Program-made: the position numbers and the translations under genes
Notes under the pieces: model-generated
Told to the model about the DNA's origin: nothing
Databases searched by the model: none
What the model saw: the letters and a program-made list of their open reading frames with translations, nothing else
DNA from: JBQTIM01 sp052388135
GTDB lineage: Bacteria > Elusimicrobiota > Elusimicrobia > FEN-1173
Direction: 5' to 3'
Length of the DNA stretch: 11,066 nt
NCBI GenBank assembly: GCA_052388135.1
Contig: JBQTIM010000053.1
Location: 1 to 11,066 of the forward strand
Part shown: piece after piece, positions 6,820 through 11,066 of the stretch
Layout of the letters: every line of letters begins with the position of its first letter
How positions within the stretch are numbered: the stretch's first letter is position 1

Positions 6820-7820
6820 ACGTTTTCTCCCGCGGCGGTTCCCAAAAGCCGCAGCGCCTCCGCCGAAAGCTCCGCCGCGCCGCCCGGACGCAAAGGCGCG
6901 GCGACGCAGCGCACGGAGCCGCCGCGCTCCGCCAGCACCAGATGGGCGGGCCCGCGAACCGGGCCGGCGGCCGCCGTCCGTCTGCGGCTTCTCCGCACCA
7001 CGGAAATTTCGCCGCGCGCGGCGCCGTAGTAAGGCCCTCCGTCGAAAGGCTCGATCTGGTTCAGATACCGGAACCCCGCTTTTCGAAGAAGGCGAGCCGC
7101 CGGCAGGGAAGGGTCTCCCACGCGGCCCAGGTAGCGGATGATCCGGCGCGGGAAAAAATCCTGGTAGATGACGGAGCGCGGGAACAGGGACAGGATGAAC
7201 TCCTTGTTGTCGATGCTGAGACGGTCCGCCCGATGATAGGACAGCTTCGTGAACTTGCGTCCGAAATATTCCCAGAAAGGGCTGCGGCCGCGCGACAGGA
7301 ACGCGGGCATGAACTCGGCCAGGACCCGGTTCTGAAACCGCTCCGGCCGGGCGGCCATATAGAGGAACCGAACGAAGGACAGCCGGCGCCCCAGCTTTTC
7401 CGGCCGGGCCCGGTACGCCGGCAGCAACACCAAGCCGCCCACCTCCGTCGGCCCGTCCTCGGTGGCGCCCAGACGGAAACAGCGGTGCTCCACCGTTCGC
7501 CGCAGGGTGCGGGACCGGCGCCTCTCCGCGTAGCTCGACAAATAAAGATGCGGCAGGCCCGGCGTGCCGTGCTTGCCGATGATCAGGGAACAGCCGGCGA
7601 TTTTTCCGGCGGACAGATCCACCAGCAAAAACAAATATTTCGCCCGCGCCGGCCCCGCGGGGCGGCCGGCGAAGGAGCGGCGGGAATCCCGGATCAAAGC
7701 CCGCAGCCGCCGCCTGTCCGCGGGTAAATTGTAGGAATCCAGCAGGCGCGCCAGGGGGAACAGGCCCGCAAGGTCCCGCTCCTCCGCGCCGCGGATGAGA
7801 AAGTTCAGCTCTCCAGACAC
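6798..7820 (-). CDS. astA: Arginine N-succinyltransferase
   Basis: This 340-residue GNAT-fold enzyme matches AstA, which transfers succinyl from succinyl-CoA to the alpha-amino group of arginine, the committed step of the AST pathway. Seen: N-terminal IRGAEERDLAGLFPLARL (about 9-26), the distinctive GRSPFWEYFGRKF block (about 179-191), IDNKEFILSLFPRSVIYQDFFP (about 203-224), AGFRYLNQIEPFDGGP (about 249-264), and a C-terminal segment resembling the usual AstA tail ending in a LLGTAAGENV-like motif. Length matches family members (about 340 residues). The start is GTG at 7818-7820, with GAGGG a few bases upstream; the gene overlaps the preceding M20 gene by 16 nt and astD by 22 nt. Ornithine acylation is known for some AstA relatives and cannot be excluded. 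Confidence 0.93.
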   Translation of the reverse strand: MSGELNFLIRGAEERDLAGLFPLARLLDSYNLPADRRRLRALIRDSRRSFAGRPAGPARAKYLFLLVDLSAGKIAGCSLIIGKHGTPGLPHLYLSSYAERRRSRTLRRTVEHRCFRLGATEDGPTEVGGLVLLPAYRARPEKLGRRLSFVRFLYMAARPERFQNRVLAEFMPAFLSRGRSPFWEYFGRKFTKLSYHRADRLSIDNKEFILSLFPRSVIYQDFFPRRIIRYLGRVGDPSLPAARLLRKAGFRYLNQIEPFDGGPYYGAARGEISVVRRSRRRTAAAGPVRGPAHLVLAERGGSVRCVAAPLRPGGAAELSAEALRLLGTAAGENVWTAPLR

Positions 7821-9169
7821 CAGGCCCTCAAAAGGTTCTCATAGAAGCGAACGGCCTTTCTCAACTGGGAAACCTCCACGCGCTCGTTGGGCCGGTGGGC
7901 GTTGCCGCGCGACAGGCCCGGACCCAACACCGCCGCCGGCACGCCCCAACGCCCGTAGACGCCGGCCTCGGTGCAGGTGAGCTTCTCCTCCCAGCGGGCC
8001 GGCAGGCCGCTGCGGCGGAGGGCACGCTCCACCAATCGTTTGAACCGAGCGGGAGGAGGGCCGGCCAGGCCCGGATCGTTCCGCTCCACCTCCAGGCGGC
8101 TCCGCACGCCCGCCGCCGCGGCCGCCTCTTCCGCCATGGCCCGCACGGCGGCGACGGACGGTTCGGTTTTCGCCCGCGCCGGAATCCTCACGTCGAAGAT
8201 CGCCCAGGCGCGGCGGCCGGCGGTCTCGATCCGGCCCAGGTTCGCCGTGTAAGGCGGGCGGAACCGCCGCGCCAGCCGCTCCTCAAGATCGGCAAAAGCC
8301 CGCCAGGGAACCGCCGCGGCCGAAGGTCCTCGCAGGCGGCCCGAAATCACCTCGGCTCCCTTCACGGCCGACGGCCAGGCCGGAAGGATCACTCCCGCTT
8401 CCGCTTCCGCCGGAACCTGGTTCACCGCGGCGCCTCCCCGCAGAGAGGCCACCGTGGGATGAAAGCCCCGCCGCTCCAAGTTTTCCAGCACGCGCCAGAG
8501 CCGCGCCAAGGCGCTGTCTCCCAGCTCCGGCGTGCTGGAATGGGCGCTGACGCCGGCCGTCCGCGCGCGGAAAAGAGGAACCGCCCCGCGCACGCGGAGG
8601 ATCGGCAAATTTTCCAGCGTCCAGCGGAAAGCCAGATAGCCCCGGTGCCTGTCCACCGGCCGCAAGAGAGAAGGTTCGCCCACCAACGCGAAAACCGGCC
8701 GCGGCCCGCGCCACGAGGCCGCCAGCCGCCGCGCGCCCCGCATGCCGCTTTCCTCTCCGAACGTTCCCGCCACGCACAGCGGCCGCCGGAACGCCGCCGG
8801 CCCCAGCCGCCGCAGGGCCTCCCAAACGCACAGCAGGTTCAATTTCGTATCGGCGGTTCCCAGGCCGTAAAGCCGGCCGCCGCGCAGAACGGCCCGCCAC
8901 GGGTTTCCGCCCGTGGCCGTCCACCGATCCCGCGGGCCGGCGGGAACCGTATCCAAATGGGTGTTCAGCAGCAAAGGCCGCCCCGCCGGCCCCCGCCGCG
9001 CCAACAAATTGTAGAAGGACCGGCCCCCCGACCGGCTTTCCGCAATCTCCACGGCGAAATCCAGCTCTCGGAAACGAGCCTGCAGATAGCGAGCGAAGCT
9101 CCCGTTGGACCGGTCCGTCACGGTGTTGAACCGCACCCAGCTGCGAGCCTCCTGCAGGAATGAGCTCAC
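7805..9169 (-). CDS. M20-family metallopeptidase/deacylase (AstE-replacement candidate)
   Basis: This 454-residue protein is an M20 zinc hydrolase (ArgE/DapE/aminoacylase type) that cleaves N-acyl amino acids or dipeptides. Seen: LLLNTHLDTVP with His71 and Asp73, GLGTADTKLN with Asp107, GTFGEESG with general base Glu139 and ligand Glu140, VGEPS with Glu165, dimerisation-domain His210 (VSAHSSTPELGDS), and RGNAHRPNERV with His425. All metal ligands are kept; GTADTKLN departs from the usual DxKG. It is first gene of the arginine operon, starting at GTG (9167-9169), the only in-frame start after stops at about 9191-9196, with no clear ribosome binding site. In a cluster with astA and astD but no astE (normally an M14-like succinylglutamate desuccinylase), a role in releasing glutamate and succinate from succinylglutamate is an attractive inference. 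ArgE- or DapE-like substrates are alternatives. Confidence 0.87.
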   Translation of the reverse strand: MSSFLQEARSWVRFNTVTDRSNGSFARYLQARFRELDFAVEIAESRSGGRSFYNLLARRGPAGRPLLLNTHLDTVPAGPRDRWTATGGNPWRAVLRGGRLYGLGTADTKLNLLCVWEALRRLGPAAFRRPLCVAGTFGEESGMRGARRLAASWRGPRPVFALVGEPSLLRPVDRHRGYLAFRWTLENLPILRVRGAVPLFRARTAGVSAHSSTPELGDSALARLWRVLENLERRGFHPTVASLRGGAAVNQVPAEAEAGVILPAWPSAVKGAEVISGRLRGPSAAAVPWRAFADLEERLARRFRPPYTANLGRIETAGRRAWAIFDVRIPARAKTEPSVAAVRAMAEEAAAAAGVRSRLEVERNDPGLAGPPPARFKRLVERALRRSGLPARWEEKLTCTEAGVYGRWGVPAAVLGPGLSRGNAHRPNERVEVSQLRKAVRFYENLLRAWCLES

Positions 9170-9189
9170 GCCGACCGCGCCAACAGCGG

Positions 9190-9219
9190 ATCATTAAGAT
9201 TTGTTGAAATCTTTATCAT
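9190..9219. promoter_or_regulatory. Inverted repeat in divergent intergenic region, candidate operator
   Basis: A perfect 7-bp palindrome, AAGATTT (9196-9202) and AAATCTT (9207-9213) around GTTG, extends to 13-bp arms (9190-9202 and 9207-9219) matching at 11 of 13 positions. It sits in an AT-rich stretch, unlike its GC-rich surroundings, between the divergent arginine operon (start 9169) and the plus-strand gene at 9240. This is what a dimeric regulator's site looks like; it does not match the ArgR box consensus well. A short RNA hairpin is the alternative. Promoters for both directions probably lie in 9190-9235, but I cannot place convincing boxes; a weak plus-strand candidate is TTGAAA at 9204-9209 with TAAGCT at 9227-9232 (17-nt spacing). 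Confidence 0.5.
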
Positions 9220-9239
9220 TTTCAGTTAAGCTTACCCCT

Positions 9240-9932
9240 ATGTTGGCAGGACTTCACGCGACTTCTCGTTGCCGATTGTCTACCCGAGCGGCGCTTTTAC
9301 TCTTGGTTTTCAGCGGCGCCTGCCCGCCGGCTTTCCTTTTCGCCTACGACGACAAATATGGCTCCGTTGTTTATGGGGACGAAGGTCCCCGCTGGGACGT
9401 TTTCCCCGCCGCCAACATCGGCTATAACCAGCTCCTCAAAGGATATCAAGGTTATGAGAACCTGGGCAACGCCGGCGTGGATCTTTATGTCCTGCGCCGG
9501 CCGCCGGAGGTCGAGGAGCCCAAGGGGTCCGATCGGTTGGGTTTCCGGATTTCCGCGGATTATTTCCCCCTGCAAGTGCCCGAAGGCGTTTACAACACCA
9601 CCGAGGACATTTTTTCGCTCAACGCCGCGGTGCTTTATAGGTTCTACAGTCTGTACCGGCCCGAGCAGACTCAGTATATCCCTTTTGTAGGCATCGGCGC
9701 GGGAGCTTACCGGGACGTGGTGACCGTGGACACCCCCGCCTCCGGGAAAGTGTCGGGGACCCACAGCTACCTGGGGTTCTCGGGCTCGCTGGGCGTTTTT
9801 CTGCCCGTCATGGGCGCCGTCCGTTTCGCTCCCGAAATCCGCCTGCACGCGCTCCGCATACCCGACAACGGCCTGGCCCTCAACATGACGTACCAGGTGG
9901 CGGCGTCCCTTCGTCTGGGCCGGAAACCATGA
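9240..9932 (+). CDS. Predicted outer-membrane beta-barrel protein with signal peptide
   Basis: This 230-residue protein starts at ATG 9240; a longer TTG-start reading frame from 9201 would disrupt the signal peptide, so it was rejected. Seen: a basic n-region, a hydrophobic core at about 17-34 (AALLLLVF...AFLFA), and a likely cleavage after Ala35 (FLFA/YDD). C28 follows SGA, which is not a proper lipobox. The mature part alternates polar and hydrophobic/aromatic residues in about eight segments (for example LGFRISADYFPL, AAVLYRFYSL, PFVGIGAGAYRDVVTV, LGFSGSLGVFLPV, VRFAPEIRLHAL, LNMTYQVAASLRL), as in 8-stranded OmpA/OmpW-like barrels. It lacks the usual C-terminal aromatic residue, ending in GRKP. 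It overlaps the next gene by ATGA, so the two are probably coupled. Specific function unknown. Confidence 0.75.
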   Translation: MLAGLHATSRCRLSTRAALLLLVFSGACPPAFLFAYDDKYGSVVYGDEGPRWDVFPAANIGYNQLLKGYQGYENLGNAGVDLYVLRRPPEVEEPKGSDRLGFRISADYFPLQVPEGVYNTTEDIFSLNAAVLYRFYSLYRPEQTQYIPFVGIGAGAYRDVVTVDTPASGKVSGTHSYLGFSGSLGVFLPVMGAVRFAPEIRLHALRIPDNGLALNMTYQVAASLRLGRKP

Positions 9933-10837
9933 GTCGCGCAAGCCGGCCCGTCCGCGCTTCCGCCGCGCTGTTTGCAACCCTCCTGGCGACTCTGCCGGCC
10001 TGCCAGCGCAAGAACAACCCCTTGCTCAGCCCCAAACCGGCCGGCGTCACCTCCGCGAGCCTTTTCATCCCCCAGATAGAAACCTTGGACGCCCCCAACG
10101 AAAAGATATTCGTGGCGGTGGTGGACGGGGCAGGAACCCCCCGAACGGATTTCAAGCTGGGCAATTTCACGGTCCTGGAAGGCGGCGCGCCCGGCGTGCC
10201 TTACGAGGTGGGCCGCGTGAGCGACCCGTTGTCCATCGCGCTCGTCATTGACCGGAGCGGCAGCATGTCCGGCTCCCGCACCACCGCTGCCAACAATGCC
10301 GCCGTGATCCTCGTCAATGCCATGAGCGGCACGGACGCCATGGCCCTGATCGAATTTGAAAGCGAGATCAGGCAAATTTCGGACTTCACGACCGACAAGT
10401 CCCGCTTGACCGCCCTCATCAACGCAGGCGTGGCCTCCGGCGGCACGGCGCTTTACGACGCCGTCGGAGCCGGGGCCGGGACTCTCAACGGAAGGAGGGG
10501 CAGGAAATTGCTCTTGGTCCTCACGGATGGGGACGACACCGCCAGTAAGGGTTCTCTGGACGACGCGGTTCGCGGCGTCAACGGCAAGGGCCTGAGCGCC
10601 TATCCCGTGGGCCTGGGGAACTCCTTCAACGAGGCCGCCCTGCGGCAGATCGCCGACTCCACGGGCGCCAGCTTTTTCTCCTCGTCCACGGGTTCCGACC
10701 TATCCTCAGTCTTCCTTTCCATTTTGAACCGCTTCAACAACCTCGTCTATATCTCCTACCGCCGACGGTCCGAGGGCCAGCTCACGGTCTTCCTGAATTA
10801 CGGCGACGTCACGGCCAAAGCCACAAAGGACTTTTAA
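9929..10837 (+). CDS. vWA-domain lipoprotein
   Basis: This 302-residue protein carries a lipoprotein signal (LLATLPAC, lipid-modified Cys25) and a von Willebrand factor type A domain (about 100-275). The metal-ion-dependent adhesion site is intact: DRSGS (108-112), Thr173 in GGTALYDA, and Asp200 in LTDGDD. Residues about 40-98 (FIPQIETLDAPNEKIFVAVVDGAG...) look like a small beta-sandwich preceding the vWA, as in many VWFA-related bacterial lipoproteins. Its start ATG (9929-9931) overlaps the barrel gene's TGA as ATGA. A periplasmic or outer-membrane protein-interaction role with divalent metal is likely; the barrel may be its partner. No specific function can be assigned. Confidence 0.85.
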   Translation: MSRASRPVRASAALFATLLATLPACQRKNNPLLSPKPAGVTSASLFIPQIETLDAPNEKIFVAVVDGAGTPRTDFKLGNFTVLEGGAPGVPYEVGRVSDPLSIALVIDRSGSMSGSRTTAANNAAVILVNAMSGTDAMALIEFESEIRQISDFTTDKSRLTALINAGVASGGTALYDAVGAGAGTLNGRRGRKLLLVLTDGDDTASKGSLDDAVRGVNGKGLSAYPVGLGNSFNEAALRQIADSTGASFFSSSTGSDLSSVFLSILNRFNNLVYISYRRRSEGQLTVFLNYGDVTAKATKDF

Positions 10838-10885
10838 CTCCGCCGCGAACCCGGAGATTGTCCGGGACGATCCCCACGGCAAATC

Positions 10886-10921
10886 AAAACCCAACGGCGC
10901 CGAGGCGCGCGTTGGGTTTTT
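10886..10921 (+). terminator. Intrinsic terminator after the vWA lipoprotein gene, possibly bidirectional
   Basis: CCCAACG (10890-10896) pairs with CGTTGGG (10910-10916); an inner GC stem with one bulged base brings the loop down to CGAG. A T-run (10917-10921) follows and an A-run (10886-10889) precedes, so the hairpin can also end transcription on the minus strand, where TTTTGATTT follows. It starts about 50 nt past the stop codon at 10837. Confidence 0.85.
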
Positions 10922-10982
10922 AAAAATGCGACCGTTCGGAAGCGCCGACGAACAAAGGCTGCGGCCTGTTCGCCGGAAACGG

Positions 10983-11006
10983 AAAAAACGTTCCTAGATA
11001 AGAACG
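10983..11006 (-). terminator. Candidate minus-strand terminator overlapping a stop codon
   Basis: Read on the minus strand, CGTTC and GAACG (5 bp, plus a possible wobble pair; 8-nt loop) are followed directly by six T's (10983-10988 on the plus strand as A's). The stem overlaps the TAG stop at 10994-10996 of the partial gene beyond. The stem is short, so this is a modest call. Confidence 0.4.
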
Positions 11007-11066
11007 GTGAAATGGCGGGGTTTGGACTTGACGAAACCTTTGTTGCCGGGGATGCGGGCCACGACG
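10994..11066 (-). CDS. 3' end of an unidentified minus-strand gene (5' end outside window)
   Basis: The minus strand reads open from the window edge to TAG at 10994-10996, giving about 23 codons ending ...GNKGFVKSKPRHFTVLI. I do not recognise the family. Support comes from context: a T-rich hairpin overlaps the stop, and the terminator at 10886-10921 can also work in this direction. The plus strand is also open from ATG 11012, so the direction is not certain. Confidence 0.4.
   Translation of the reverse strand, partial: VVARIPGNKGFVKSKPRHFTVLI

Noticed and set aside
7895..9163. 422-codon plus-strand reading frame opposite the M20 gene
   Set aside because: Composition is Arg/Pro/Gln-rich low complexity with no recognisable domain; the opposite strand keeps all M20 metal ligands.
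1..11066. tRNA, rRNA, CRISPR array, transposase or phage genes
   Set aside because: None was seen on either strand while reading the window; no tandem spaced repeats or terminal inverted repeats of an insertion sequence were noticed.

Overview
This GC-rich, gene-dense window looks like chromosomal DNA from a diderm (Gram-negative) bacterium. It carries RapZ, a lipoprotein with a lipobox and a probable outer-membrane beta-barrel protein, and has no transposase, phage or plasmid genes. HPr kinase next to PtsN, RapZ and a long-form hibernation factor points to a non-enteric lineage. Elusimicrobiota or a deltaproteobacterial-type phylum would fit, but this is inference and the sequence does not settle it.

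Positions 1-2885 (minus strand, transcribed toward position 1) hold a nitrogen/carbon PTS regulatory cluster: hpf (long form), ptsN (EIIA), hprK and rapZ, the last cut by the window edge. The first three are packed with a 4-nt gap and an 11-nt overlap; rapZ follows after 111 nt. A perfect TTGACA -35 box with a 17-nt spacer and TAGAGT -10 sits just upstream of hpf and fixes its start at 2885. rpoN, often found beside hpf and ptsN, is not upstream; an NDH-2 gene is there instead.

Positions 3011-9169 (minus strand) hold a tight five-gene operon. In transcription order these are an M20 metallopeptidase, arginine N-succinyltransferase (astA), succinylglutamate semialdehyde dehydrogenase (astD), a guanidine-modifying-superfamily hydrolase (ADI/DDAH-like), and a type II NADH dehydrogenase. 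AstA and AstD are hallmark enzymes of the arginine succinyltransferase (AST) pathway, but canonical astB, astE and astC are not present. The GME-family hydrolase is well placed to do the AstB step and the M20 enzyme the AstE (desuccinylase) step. NDH-2 could reoxidise the NADH made by AstD. This possible rewired AST pathway is the most interesting part of the window.

Positions 9170-9239 are an AT-rich divergent intergenic region with a 13-bp-arm imperfect dyad, a good candidate operator. Positions 9240-10837 (plus strand) hold a two-gene unit with an ATGA overlap: a predicted outer-membrane beta-barrel protein and a lipoprotein with a von Willebrand factor A domain and an intact MIDAS. A strong intrinsic terminator, possibly bidirectional, follows at 10886-10921. 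The last bases appear to hold the 3' end of an unidentified minus-strand gene with its own weak terminator.
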